From contig NZ_JAHVAP010000023.1 of NCBI RefSeq assembly GCF_024721155.1, positions 1 through 64,000 of the forward strand: a stretch of DNA of 64,000 nt, read 5' to 3'. A model generated the notes under the pieces. The model did no database searches. It was not told the DNA's origin and saw only the letters and a program-made list of their open reading frames with translations. This stretch comes from Mucilaginibacter phenanthrenivorans. Its GTDB lineage: Bacteria > Bacteroidota > Bacteroidia > Sphingobacteriales > Sphingobacteriaceae. This document shows positions 1 through 7,946 of the stretch, one piece after another. The stretch's first letter is position 1. Each line of letters opens with the position of its first letter. The translations under genes and the position numbers were made by a program.

Positions 1-83
1 ACTGACGCTGTCTTTTGATCTGCGTATACCGTTACCGGCAATTTCTCGTATCGCGTCTCTTCTAATAAATTTAATCGGGCCAT
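1..83 (-). CDS. Glucosamine-6-phosphate deaminase-like protein, N-terminal fragment
   Basis: Only the first 27 codons are inside the window; the gene runs off the left edge. The start ATG is at 83-81, and the translation opens MARLNLLEETRYEKLPVTVY. I recognise this opening from the long Bacteroidota NagB-type deaminases, which convert glucosamine-6-phosphate to fructose-6-phosphate and ammonia. No catalytic residue is visible in so short a piece, so the call rests on resemblance of the N-terminus alone. The gene is divergent from the hydrolase at 448. Confidence 0.55.
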   Translation of the reverse strand, partial: MARLNLLEETRYEKLPVTVYADQKTAS

Positions 84-447
84 TTTTTAGGTTGAATTGT
101 ATTTAGATATTAAAGAATTCTCAAAAAAGCATTACAAAGAAAATCCCCGCCTGGGCGAGGATTTTATTCAAACCAATTTAACTATAATTCCCCTTACCGA
201 CATAAGGTTGATGTAAAGTTCACCTATCATTAGCGTGCAATGCATTATTTAAAACAAACTTAATAAAAATATTTTTACAAATGCAATACTTTTTAAATTT
301 TTTTAATAAGTAATTACACCCCTATTATTGTACCCAGATATTATCTTTTTATAATAGAACTTTATCCTGTTTCTGTAACAGTGTTAACACTAATAGCATA
401 TTACTGAATATCTTATTAAATTAGCTTCATAAACTGACCGAACTAAC
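84..447. other. Divergent intergenic region
   Basis: This 364-base AT-rich gap lies between two divergent genes and must hold both promoters. I see one GC-rich hairpin (140-165, listed separately) close to the leftward gene. I see no coding potential and no convincing TTTG / TAnnTTTG promoter pair. Confidence 0.6.
140..165. terminator. Terminator-like hairpin between divergent genes
   Basis: AAAATCC and GGATTTT pair around an inner CGCC/GGCG stem with a single C-A mismatch, and A/T tracts flank both sides. The shape is that of a bidirectional terminator, but both flanking genes point away from it. It could instead be a leader hairpin of the leftward deaminase gene or end a small RNA. Confidence 0.4.
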
Positions 448-2319
448 ATGAAGAAACAACTACTCTTAATCGGGTTTGTGCTGCTCTGCACTTTTACCTA
501 TGCCCAGGCGCCTGTAGATACCGGCTATGTCCGCGAGCACTACACCAAAATGGAAAAATATATTACCATGCGCGATGGTAAAAAACTGTTCACCTCCATT
601 TATCTGCCTAAGGATCAATCAAAAAAATACCCGATCCTGATGACACGTACACCTTACACCGTATCACCATACGGCGAAAATGCTTACCGTAAGTCGCTGG
701 GACAAAACAGCCTGCTTTTAATGGAGGGCTTTATTTTTGTTTACCAGGATGTACGCGGCAAATGGATGAGTGAGGGCGATTTCATTGATGTGCGCCCCGA
801 TATAGAAAACAAAAAGGGGAAAACGCAGGTTGACGAAAGCTCTGATACGTATGATACTATCGACTGGCTGATAAAAAACTTGCCAAATAACAATGGCAAA
901 GTAGGGATCGAGGGAATTTCTTATCCCGGCTTTTATTCAACTGCATCATTGCCAAATGCGCACCCGGCTTTAAAAGCTGTATCGCCGCAGGCTCCCGTGA
1001 CGGATTGGTTTATCGGCGATGACTTCCATCATAATGGTGCGCTGTTCGTGATGGATGCATTTTCGTTTATTACCAGCTTTGGCGTTCCAAGGCCGGTACC
1101 AATTACGCCGGCTCAATTTAAAAACGGCATCAAATTTAAAGCGCCTGATAATTATAGTTTCTACCTTAAATTAGGTGCATTGCCAAATTACAAGAAATAC
1201 TATTTTGGCGATTCGGTGAAGTTTTGGAACGATATGATGGCGCATCCAAATTATGATAAATTCTGGCAGGATATGAACATCCGTCCGCACCTTAAGAATC
1301 TTACGCCAGCTACAATGGTTGTTGGCGGTTTCTTTGATGCCGAGGATTGCTTTGGAGCCCTGCACGTATTTGACGCTATAGAGAAGCAAAATCCTGCCGA
1401 TCATAAAAACATGCTGGTTATGGGCCCATGGTACCACGGTGGCTGGGAAGCCGCCGACATCCAGCATTTCGGAGACCAGGATTTTGGCTCGAACACCAGC
1501 AAATGGTTCCGCGAGAATTTGGAGCTTCCGTTCTTTAAATTTTACCTTAAGGGTGAGGGCGAAATGGATCTGCCTAAAGCAGCCATCTTTATTTCGGGCA
1601 GCAACGAGTGGAAGAAATTCAGCAAATGGCCGCCTGCAAACTCAACCGAAAAAACTTTATACTTCCATTCAAACGGTAAGCTGTCTTTTGAGGCACCAAC
1701 CGGCGGCGATAGCTTTGACGAATATGTAAGTGATCCATCATCACCGGTTCCTTACCAGGATGGCGTGCAAGCCCGCCGTACCCGCGAATATATGCTGGAC
1801 GACCAACGTTTTGCTTCACGCAGGCCTGATGTAAAGGTTTACCAAACGGACACACTTACCAGTGATATGACCCTAACCGGTCCGGTGGTTGCCGACCTGT
1901 TCTCGTCTATCAGTACTACCGACGTCGATTACGTGGTTAAGCTGATCGATGTTTTCCCGGACAATTATCCAAACCCAACACCGAACCCTAAAAACATCAT
2001 CATGCCCGGCTACCAGATGCTGGTTAGGGGCGAGATCATGAGGGGCAAGTTCCGCAACTCGTTCGAAAAACCTGAGCCATTCGTACCGGGTAAAGTAACC
2101 GAGGTTAAATACAACCTGCCGGATGTTGGCCATACCTTCAGGAAAGGTCACCGCATCATGATCCAGGTACAAAGCTCATGGTTCCCGCTGGCTGACCGGA
2201 ATCCGCAAAAATTTGTGGACATCAACCAGGCTAAGGATTCTGATTTTCAGAAATCAACTATCAGGATCTATCATGACGCACAAAATAAATCAAGCGTTAA
2301 GATTACTGTTTTGGATTAG
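448..2319 (+). CDS. Secreted CocE/NonD-family (S15-like) acyl hydrolase
   Basis: The 623-residue protein belongs to the serine hydrolases that include alpha-amino-acid ester hydrolases, cocaine esterase and glutaryl-7-ACA acylase. A signal peptide covers residues 1-20 with cleavage after an Ala-Gln site, so it acts in the periplasm or outside. The nucleophile elbow GISYPG puts Ser158 in the GxSYxG motif of the amino-acid ester hydrolase branch. Likely Asp297 (GGFFDAED) and His330 (GPWYHGG) complete the triad with the family spacing. DDFHHNGA near 191-198 resembles the acidic substrate pocket of that branch. The C-terminal third is the family jelly-roll domain. The substrate is unknown; an amino-acid ester or small peptide is an inference. 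The next gene, an M1 peptidase, starts 46 bases downstream and may be cotranscribed. Confidence 0.85.
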   Translation: MKKQLLLIGFVLLCTFTYAQAPVDTGYVREHYTKMEKYITMRDGKKLFTSIYLPKDQSKKYPILMTRTPYTVSPYGENAYRKSLGQNSLLLMEGFIFVYQDVRGKWMSEGDFIDVRPDIENKKGKTQVDESSDTYDTIDWLIKNLPNNNGKVGIEGISYPGFYSTASLPNAHPALKAVSPQAPVTDWFIGDDFHHNGALFVMDAFSFITSFGVPRPVPITPAQFKNGIKFKAPDNYSFYLKLGALPNYKKYYFGDSVKFWNDMMAHPNYDKFWQDMNIRPHLKNLTPATMVVGGFFDAEDCFGALHVFDAIEKQNPADHKNMLVMGPWYHGGWEAADIQHFGDQDFGSNTSKWFRENLELPFFKFYLKGEGEMDLPKAAIFISGSNEWKKFSKWPPANSTEKTLYFHSNGKLSFEAPTGGDSFDEYVSDPSSPVPYQDGVQARRTREYMLDDQRFASRRPDVKVYQTDTLTSDMTLTGPVVADLFSSISTTDVDYVVKLIDVFPDNYPNPTPNPKNIIMPGYQMLVRGEIMRGKFRNSFEKPEPFVPGKVTEVKYNLPDVGHTFRKGHRIMIQVQSSWFPLADRNPQKFVDINQAKDSDFQKSTIRIYHDAQNKSSVKITVLD

Positions 2320-2322
2320 ATG

Positions 2323-2364
2323 ATTGCACCGATTTAAAAAAGATTACACTGATTAATAAACATA
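2323..2364 (+). repeat. ATCGGTGNAATC word spacer before M1 peptidase
   Basis: The spacer between the hydrolase stop and the peptidase start contains GATTGCACCGATT followed by GATTACACTGATT. These are reverse complements of the AATCGGTGCAATC word found in four spacers of the ilv-leu cluster. It ends directly before the start codon at 2366. Confidence 0.5.
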
Positions 2365-2365
2365 A

Positions 2366-4024
2366 ATGAAACTATACAGATCAATAATTACCTGCGCCCT
2401 GGCATTAGTTGCCTTTGGCGCTAACGCTCAACTGGGTGCAAAAAAGGAAGTGTTTACACGTGCAGATTCATTGCGCGGATACCTTTCGCCCTTGCGCACC
2501 TGCTACGATATCAACTATTACCATTTGGATGTTAAGTTTGATATCGACAATAAATTTATTAGCGGCAGCAACCTGTTTAAGTTTACAGCTACGCAGGATT
2601 TTACCAAGCTGCAATTCGATCTTTTTGCCAACTTAAAGGTTGAAAAGGTGGTTTACAAAGGCCGTGAGCTACCTTTCATAAGGGAATTCAATGCAGTCTT
2701 CGTTACCTTCCCAGCTACTATAGCAAAAGGCAGCAAGGATGAGTTTACCGTATTTTACTCGGGTAACCCAACCATAGCCAAGCGCGCCCCTTGGGATGGC
2801 GGGATTGTGTTTTCCAAGGATTCGCTGGGCAACCCGTGGGTAGCAACTGCCTGCCAGGGCATTGGCGCCAGCATCTGGTGGCCGAACAAAGATCAGCAGG
2901 CTGATGAAGTTGACAGCGCTTTGATCAGCATCAGCGTGCCTAAAGGTCTAACTGACGCGTCAAACGGTCGCTTACGCAAAGTAACTGATCTGAAGAATGA
3001 TTATACCCGTTTCGACTGGTTTGTGGCTAACCCCATCAACAATTATGATATCGAAGCCAACATCGGTAAATACTCACACATCAGCGATACTTACGATGGT
3101 GAAAAAGGCAAGCTGACTTTAGATTATTGGGTATTATCATACAACGTTGCGAAAGCCAAAAAGCAGTTTGGCGAAAACGTTAAGGATATGATCAAAGCCT
3201 TTGAGTATTGGTTTGGTCCGTATCCTTTTTACGAGGATGGCTATAAGTTGATAGAAGCGCCGCACTTAGGTATGGAGCACCAGAGCGGAACTGCTTACGG
3301 CAACCATTACGGCAACGGCTATCTTGGTCGTGACCTTTCAGGTACCGGCTGGGGACTTAAATGGGATTTTATTGTAGTACACGAAAGCGGTCACGAGTGG
3401 TTCGGTAATAACATCACCTCGAAGGACCTGGCCGATATGTGGATCCACGAGAGCTTTACCAATTACTCTGAATCGTTATTTGTTGAGCAGCGCTACGGCA
3501 AACAAGCCGGGCAGGAATATGTGCATGGCACCCGCTTCGCTATTCAGAACGACGCACCTATCCTTGGCGTTTATAACGTAAACAAAGAAGGTTCGGGCGA
3601 TATGTACTACAAAGGCGGTAACATGCTGAACATGATCCGCACCATCATTAACGACGATGCCAAATGGCGCGATATCCTTCGCGGGTTAAACAAAACCTTT
3701 TATCACCAAACCGTAACTTATGATGATGTGGTAAATTACATCAACACACAATCAGGTAAGGATTTGTCGCCGGTGTTTTCACAATACCTTAAATACAGGA
3801 GCATCCCGATCCTGAACTTTATGCAAACAGGCGGCAAGTTATTTGTTCGCTGGATCTCGGATGTAAAGGGATTTGATATGCCGGTAAGGGTAAAACTTAA
3901 AGGCGGCGAATACCAGTTTATCACACCATCAACCCGTTTTAAACCGGTTGAGATCAGTGGTGCAACAAAAGATAACATCGAGGTAGATACCTTTAATTAT
4001 TATATCGGGGTGATGGTGGATTAG
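2366..4024 (+). CDS. M1-family zinc metallopeptidase (aminopeptidase-like)
   Basis: This 552-residue secreted peptidase has a signal peptide (residues 1-21, Ala before Gln22), an N-terminal beta-saddle domain and a thermolysin-like catalytic domain. The zinc site is HESGH at 339-343 with the third ligand Glu362 in WIHESFTNY, the exact 18-residue spacing of M1 enzymes. The substrate-binding GxMEN motif appears as GMEHQ (302-306), so its last residue is changed. The protein is shorter than full aminopeptidase N and lacks the long C-terminal helical domain, as in many Bacteroidota periplasmic M1 members. Together with the upstream ester/peptide hydrolase it suggests peptide scavenging in the periplasm; the exact specificity cannot be read. 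Confidence 0.88.
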   Translation: MKLYRSIITCALALVAFGANAQLGAKKEVFTRADSLRGYLSPLRTCYDINYYHLDVKFDIDNKFISGSNLFKFTATQDFTKLQFDLFANLKVEKVVYKGRELPFIREFNAVFVTFPATIAKGSKDEFTVFYSGNPTIAKRAPWDGGIVFSKDSLGNPWVATACQGIGASIWWPNKDQQADEVDSALISISVPKGLTDASNGRLRKVTDLKNDYTRFDWFVANPINNYDIEANIGKYSHISDTYDGEKGKLTLDYWVLSYNVAKAKKQFGENVKDMIKAFEYWFGPYPFYEDGYKLIEAPHLGMEHQSGTAYGNHYGNGYLGRDLSGTGWGLKWDFIVVHESGHEWFGNNITSKDLADMWIHESFTNYSESLFVEQRYGKQAGQEYVHGTRFAIQNDAPILGVYNVNKEGSGDMYYKGGNMLNMIRTIINDDAKWRDILRGLNKTFYHQTVTYDDVVNYINTQSGKDLSPVFSQYLKYRSIPILNFMQTGGKLFVRWISDVKGFDMPVRVKLKGGEYQFITPSTRFKPVEISGATKDNIEVDTFNYYIGVMVD

Positions 4025-4049
4025 CTGCCCCCAGCCCCTAAAGGGGAGC
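4025..4049. repeat. CCCCTAAAGGGG 3'-end element
   Basis: One copy of the GC-rich element (GCCCCCAGCCCCTAAAGGGG) starts right after the M1 peptidase stop codon. It is a single, unpaired copy followed at once by a terminator hairpin. Confidence 0.6.
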
Positions 4050-4057
4050 AAAGAATA

Positions 4058-4094
4058 AAAATGCCGGGTTTTGAAATTCAAGATCCGGCATTTT
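4058..4094. terminator. Bidirectional terminator
   Basis: AAAATGCCGG pairs perfectly with CCGGCATTTT across a 17-base loop. It lies between the convergent M1 peptidase and toxin genes and has A and T tracts on the proper sides to end transcription from both directions. Confidence 0.85.
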
Positions 4095-4096
4095 GC

Positions 4097-4402
4097 TTAA
4101 GGCCATTTCACTGTATCCATCCGATTATCGAGGATAGCTATTACGATAATTGTATTTTTTGATTCGGTGTAAAAAACAGAAAGCTGCTTACTCAATACAG
4201 CCCGCCTGACGTTTTTACTTTTTGAACTCTTAGGGTAGAGTTTAGGAAAGGAACAAACCAGGCTTTCAAAAACACCCAGCATTTTATAAAACTTATCAAC
4301 TTCCTTTTGTGTGAACTTGTAAAGTAAGTATCCCTTTATAGTAAGGGCATCAGCAAGAGAACGGTCGGTATAATGTATATTATAGATGCAGTTATCAACC
4401 AT
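4097..4402 (-). CDS. Type II toxin, ParE/RelE family
   Basis: The 101-residue protein has the compact ParE/RelE layout: two N-terminal helices (about residues 12-50) followed by beta strands carrying conserved basic residues (NVRRAVLSKQLSVFYTE, about 64-80) and a terminal strand with DNR. It lies directly after a small acidic protein, with the reading frames overlapping by 8 bases, the typical antitoxin-then-toxin order. Whether it is a ribosome-dependent RNase (RelE) or a gyrase inhibitor (ParE) cannot be told; the ParE-like sequence style is slightly favoured. Confidence 0.75.
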   Translation of the reverse strand: MVDNCIYNIHYTDRSLADALTIKGYLLYKFTQKEVDKFYKMLGVFESLVCSFPKLYPKSSKSKNVRRAVLSKQLSVFYTESKNTIIVIAILDNRMDTVKWP

Positions 4403-4631
4403 TTTTCAGCTTACTCCAAAATATTTCTGCTGACACAGTACGACCATTTTCGGCATCGGCCAGACCCTCATTGATATGTTGCCTTTGAGATTCAGAGAGA
4501 TCATTCCACCAATCATTCTCTGTTTCGGAGGTCCTTAATCGCTCTAAAAGAAAAAGCATATTAGTGTCTGATAGTTGTTCTATCCATTCTATCAGGTTAG
4601 ATTTCGTCTTCTTTATTTCAGCTACCGACAT
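4395..4631 (-). CDS. Antitoxin of ParE/RelE-type pair
   Basis: This short acidic protein sits directly upstream of the toxin and its stop overlaps the toxin start. The start at 4631 (MSVAEIKKTK) gives 78 residues; an alternative in-frame ATG at 4652 adds seven residues. The sequence has a predicted helical N-terminus, then a Trp-rich stretch ENDWWNDLSESQRQHINEG resembling the toxin-wrapping tail of Bacteroidota addiction-module components. No helix-turn-helix is obvious, so autoregulation would need to come from the complex. Confidence 0.7.
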   Translation of the reverse strand: MSVAEIKKTKSNLIEWIEQLSDTNMLFLLERLRTSETENDWWNDLSESQRQHINEGLADAENGRTVSAEIFWSKLKNG

Positions 4632-4798
4632 GTTTTGATTATTGATACACAAATTTAACTATTCTGATTTAAAAATAAGCATCTCATAAAACTTGTACTA
4701 TTAAGTTACCCGGGTTATTATTTACTTTATTTTTTTCTTTAATTTCGATGCAACCTAATGGTTAAAACAACGTCTCATTAAACAAAACTAATAGTACT

Positions 4799-5536
4799 AT
4801 GAAATTGATAAGCAAATTTTTACTGGCCGCTGCGCTGTTAACAAGCACCGGATATACTTACGCAAAGCCTGCCGCAACCGTAGTGGTAAGCCCCGCTGAA
4901 ACCCAGGATCGTCATCTATCAGGCTTTAACGGGATTAACGTTGCCGGATCATTCGATGTGTTTATTACCCAGGGATCGAACGAATCTGTTAAGGTGGAAG
5001 CGCCGTCTGATGTGATCGACAAGATCCTGACCGAAGTAAACGGCGGCGTATTAAAAATATACAGCAAACACGACAACTTTAACTGGGGCAACTGGTGGGG
5101 CAATCATAAAAAGATAGCCATTTATGTAACCGCTAAAGAACTGAATTCAATCAGCATAACCGGATCGGGTGATGTTTCTTTTAAAGACGGCCTTACAGCA
5201 AACACGCTAAGATTAAAGATCAGCGGCTCAGGTGATATGTCAGGAAAAGTACAGGCCAAAACACTGGAAAGCAGCATTTCTGGTTCAGGCGATATGAAGC
5301 TTACAGGCCGTGCCGAAAGCTCAACTGTTAGCCTGGTAGGTTCAGGAGATTATACCGCACGCAACCTTGAAACCGTAAGCACTGCAATCCGTCTTACCGG
5401 CTCGGGTGATGCTTATGTTAACGCAAGCGAAAAGATAGATGCTGCCGTACATGGCTCAGGTGATATCCATTGCTCAGGCAATCCTAAAAATGTATCCAAA
5501 TCAAAAACCGGGAGCGGCGATATTTACGTTAATTAA
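4799..5536 (+). CDS. Secreted head-GIN domain protein (putative adhesin, DUF2807)
   Basis: A signal peptide (about residues 1-22, ending TYA) precedes a 220-residue repetitive domain. GSGD recurs seven times at about 20-residue intervals (ITGSGDVSF, ISGSGDMSG, ISGSGDMKL, LVGSGDYTA, LTGSGDAYV, VHGSGDIHC, KTGSGDIYV), the hallmark of the GIN fold, a right-handed beta-helix. Members are exported and commonly linked to cell-envelope stress regulons; the molecular function is unknown. It is monocistronic, with a strong terminator at 5585-5622. Confidence 0.85.
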   Translation: MKLISKFLLAAALLTSTGYTYAKPAATVVVSPAETQDRHLSGFNGINVAGSFDVFITQGSNESVKVEAPSDVIDKILTEVNGGVLKIYSKHDNFNWGNWWGNHKKIAIYVTAKELNSISITGSGDVSFKDGLTANTLRLKISGSGDMSGKVQAKTLESSISGSGDMKLTGRAESSTVSLVGSGDYTARNLETVSTAIRLTGSGDAYVNASEKIDAAVHGSGDIHCSGNPKNVSKSKTGSGDIYVN

Positions 5537-5537
5537 T

Positions 5538-5570
5538 CAGCCCTATTCAATGCCCCCCAGAGGGGTAATC
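5538..5570. repeat. Degenerate CCCCCT 3'-end element
   Basis: GCCCCCCAGAGGGG with an upstream AGCCCT, one diverged copy of the GC-rich element, lies just after the GIN gene stop codon and before its terminator. Confidence 0.45.
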
Positions 5571-5584
5571 AACATATATAATGC

Positions 5585-5622
5585 AAAAAGCGTCACTTGA
5601 TTTTTAGTCCGTGACGCTTTTT
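5585..5622. terminator. Bidirectional terminator
   Basis: AAAAAGCGTCAC pairs perfectly with GTGACGCTTTTT over a 14-base loop, between the convergent GIN-protein and kup genes. Confidence 0.9.
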
Positions 5623-5637
5623 TATTGCGGATGATAT

Positions 5638-7611
5638 TTATACCGCAGGGATCCTTTTCAGTGAGATGTTGCCTACAGGCTTCACCACCAGCGGGATCTT
5701 TTCTACATAGGTTTCGCTGGTATCCAAACCAAAGGCTTTTGCTTCCGACTGAGCCAGCTTCTTGATGGCGAAATAACTGTTCAATATGAAGCCCTCCTTA
5801 ACGCTGAACGAGTTGTTGTACGAAAGAAATTTCTCCATGATCACAAACCTGAAGTCGGCGCTTATCTTAAACTTGTTTAATGATTCGTAACGACTGGTGA
5901 TGTCAACCTCCTTACGGGCAACCATATCTTCAATAACCTTGCGGAACAGCACATTTACCCTCGGCTGGATCCTGAAACCAAGCCTGAATTCAACCCTGAT
6001 GATCTTTCCGGGCTCCAGCTGGTCAACGCTGTACTCCATGGTATAGGGCTCGTTGGTGGTTTCAATATGGATAAACCAATAGGTATCCGCCCGCTTTGGC
6101 TTCCTGCTCATGATGGAGTACAGGATTTTCTCTTCTATCTGTTTGGAGTTGTTAGCTTTGGTAAGATAGATAAGATGGGTTGAATATTTACTTACAGACG
6201 TATCGGCGCTTAAAGCGTTTAACAATGGGATTTGATCCTTTAAATCAACAAAATGCAGGAAGCGGTTATTGATCTTGCGGGCCTTAAACCAAATATACAT
6301 GGTAAAGATCAACCCAAATTCAAACACCAGGAAGAAGAGCCGTTTAAGCAGCTTGATGGCATTTGCCACAAAGAACGAGAACTCGACCGTTAAGAACACA
6401 CAAAGAATAATGGTAACCAGCCAGACCGGCCAGTGCTTAACATACCGCATAAAGTAATACATCAGTATGGTGGTCATCAGCATGGCTATGGTGATGGAGA
6501 ACCCGTAGGCAGCCGTCATTGCTTCTGAGGTTTGGAAGTACAGGGATACTGCCACGCAGCCAAAGCATAGGATCCAGTTGATGCTGGGGATATAGATCTG
6601 ACCGCGAATGTTCGACGGGTATTTTATGGTGATGCGTGGCCAGAAGTTCATACTTACCGCTTCGCTGATGAGCGTGAATGATCCGCTGATCAATGCCTGG
6701 CTGGCGATGATAGTTGCCATGGTTGCCAATGCTACACACGGGATCATGAATACATGCGGATCGGGAACTATCTGGTAAAATGGATTTACACCGGTAAAGT
6801 TCTTGCCCGCAGGCTGCATTAATACCCATGCACCCTGGCCCAGGTAACTTAAAATAAGCGATATTTTTACAAAGATCCAGCTCACCTGGATGTTTTTACG
6901 ACCACAATGCCCAAGATCGGAATAAAGGGCCTCGGCACCTGTTGTACACAGGAACACTGCACCTAACAGGTAAATAGCCCTTGGATGCGTCGTTAATAGT
7001 TCGATACCGTAATAGGGGTTTAATGCTTTAATAATTGCCGGGTTGTGCGCAAACTGGATGCCGCCTAAAACGCCGATCATCAAAAACCACATCAGCATTA
7101 CCGGTCCGAATGCCGAGCCTACTACCTTGGTGCCAAATTGCTGAAAGAAAAACAGCAACAGCATTATCCCGATCACAATACCTAAAATAAGCTTGTTGCC
7201 CGGTACAAATACTGCCGCCAGCGATGGCACGTTACTTAAGCCTTCAATAGCTGATGTTACCGAGATAGGAGGGGTGATGATCCCGTCGGCAAGCAGTGTA
7301 CCTGCGCCAATTATTGCAGGGATAGCCAGCCATTTTCCGTAGCGCCTTACAAGGGCGTATAGCGAGAAGATGCCGCCTTCACCGTGGTTGTCGGCCTGCA
7401 GGGTAATAACAATGTATTTAAAGGTGGTCTGCAGGGTGAGCGTCCAGAAGATACAGGAGATGGAGCCTAATACCAAAAGGGTGTTGATTTTACCGCCCTC
7501 AACCAGCAAGGTTTGAAAAACATACAGCGGCGAGGTACCTATATCGCCAAAAATTATTCCAAGGGTGACCAGCGCACCGGCAAATGAAAGTTTTGTTAAG
7601 TGTGAATGCAT
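5638..7611 (-). CDS. kup: KUP/HAK/KT-family potassium transporter
   Basis: The 657-residue protein has the diagnostic N-terminal FGDIGTSPLYVFQT segment (21-34), about twelve membrane helices through residue 440, and a cytoplasmic C-terminal domain of about 200 residues. It is expected to import K+ with protons across the inner membrane. Length and motif order match full-size Kup proteins. The start MHSHLTKLSFAGAL is the only reasonable one. Its 5' flank carries three copies of a TATCA-N3-TGATA palindrome, which may be operator sites. Confidence 0.92.
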   Translation of the reverse strand: MHSHLTKLSFAGALVTLGIIFGDIGTSPLYVFQTLLVEGGKINTLLVLGSISCIFWTLTLQTTFKYIVITLQADNHGEGGIFSLYALVRRYGKWLAIPAIIGAGTLLADGIITPPISVTSAIEGLSNVPSLAAVFVPGNKLILGIVIGIMLLLFFFQQFGTKVVGSAFGPVMLMWFLMIGVLGGIQFAHNPAIIKALNPYYGIELLTTHPRAIYLLGAVFLCTTGAEALYSDLGHCGRKNIQVSWIFVKISLILSYLGQGAWVLMQPAGKNFTGVNPFYQIVPDPHVFMIPCVALATMATIIASQALISGSFTLISEAVSMNFWPRITIKYPSNIRGQIYIPSINWILCFGCVAVSLYFQTSEAMTAAYGFSITIAMLMTTILMYYFMRYVKHWPVWLVTIILCVFLTVEFSFFVANAIKLLKRLFFLVFEFGLIFTMYIWFKARKINNRFLHFVDLKDQIPLLNALSADTSVSKYSTHLIYLTKANNSKQIEEKILYSIMSRKPKRADTYWFIHIETTNEPYTMEYSVDQLEPGKIIRVEFRLGFRIQPRVNVLFRKVIEDMVARKEVDITSRYESLNKFKISADFRFVIMEKFLSYNNSFSVKEGFILNSYFAIKKLAQSEAKAFGLDTSETYVEKIPLVVKPVGNISLKRIPAV

Positions 7612-7701
7612 GAACTAGTAAATAATATGAACAGGGGATTGATGAAAAACTTGAAGATATTCTGGCCGAAATGAAGCAATTAAACAAGCCGGAAGGGGAA
7701 T

Positions 7702-7714
7702 TATCATTTTGATA
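7702..7714. promoter_or_regulatory. TATCA-N3-TGATA palindrome, copy 1
   Basis: TATCATTTTGATA is a perfect 5-3-5 inverted repeat about 90 bases upstream of the kup start. The same 13-mer recurs twice at 7836-7868. A regulator binding site is an inference; no adjacent regulator gene is present. Confidence 0.35.
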
Positions 7715-7832
7715 GTATCAATTAATTTGAAATGGGACAGTCAATAGCCGTACCATGAGGCCTTAAAATGCCATTTATCCACTCAATTAATTGAATTACA
7801 GTAAATTAACATATTGTACAAAAAACACCAAG

Positions 7833-7871
7833 GCCTATCAAAATGATAAGTCGATTATCATTTTGATAGGC
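7833..7871. promoter_or_regulatory. Paired TATCA-N3-TGATA palindromes forming a 17-bp hairpin
   Basis: GCCTATCAAAATGATAA (7833-7849) is the perfect reverse complement of 7855-7871, with a 5-base loop GTCGA. Each arm is itself a TATCA-N3-TGATA palindrome. It could be a double operator for kup, a terminator-like stem, or the end of a small mobile repeat. Confidence 0.4.
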
Positions 7872-7916
7872 TTTGAAAAAGCTTGTTTAATAATTTAGGC
7901 CGGCTTTTATGGCAGA

Positions 7917-7935
7917 GGGCGTAAGCTTTACGCCC
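7917..7935 (-). terminator. Hairpin after GH97 gene
   Basis: GGGCGTAA pairs with TTACGCCC around a 3-base loop, 12 bases beyond the GH97 stop codon. There is no clear T tract directly after it, so terminator function is only likely. Confidence 0.5.
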
Positions 7936-7946
7936 CTGCGAGTGGT

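Larger units (their letters stand above)
7612..7946. other. Spacer upstream of kup with palindromes and ORF remnant
   Basis: The 335-base gap holds three TATCA-N3-TGATA palindromes (7702-7714, 7836-7848, 7856-7868), a 17-bp hairpin made from two of them, and an open frame on the plus strand running from about 7631 to its TGA at 7712-7714. That frame ends in the plausible C-terminal sequence DEKLEDILAEMKQLNKPEG but has no start codon, so it may be the tail of a lost gene. Confidence 0.5.
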
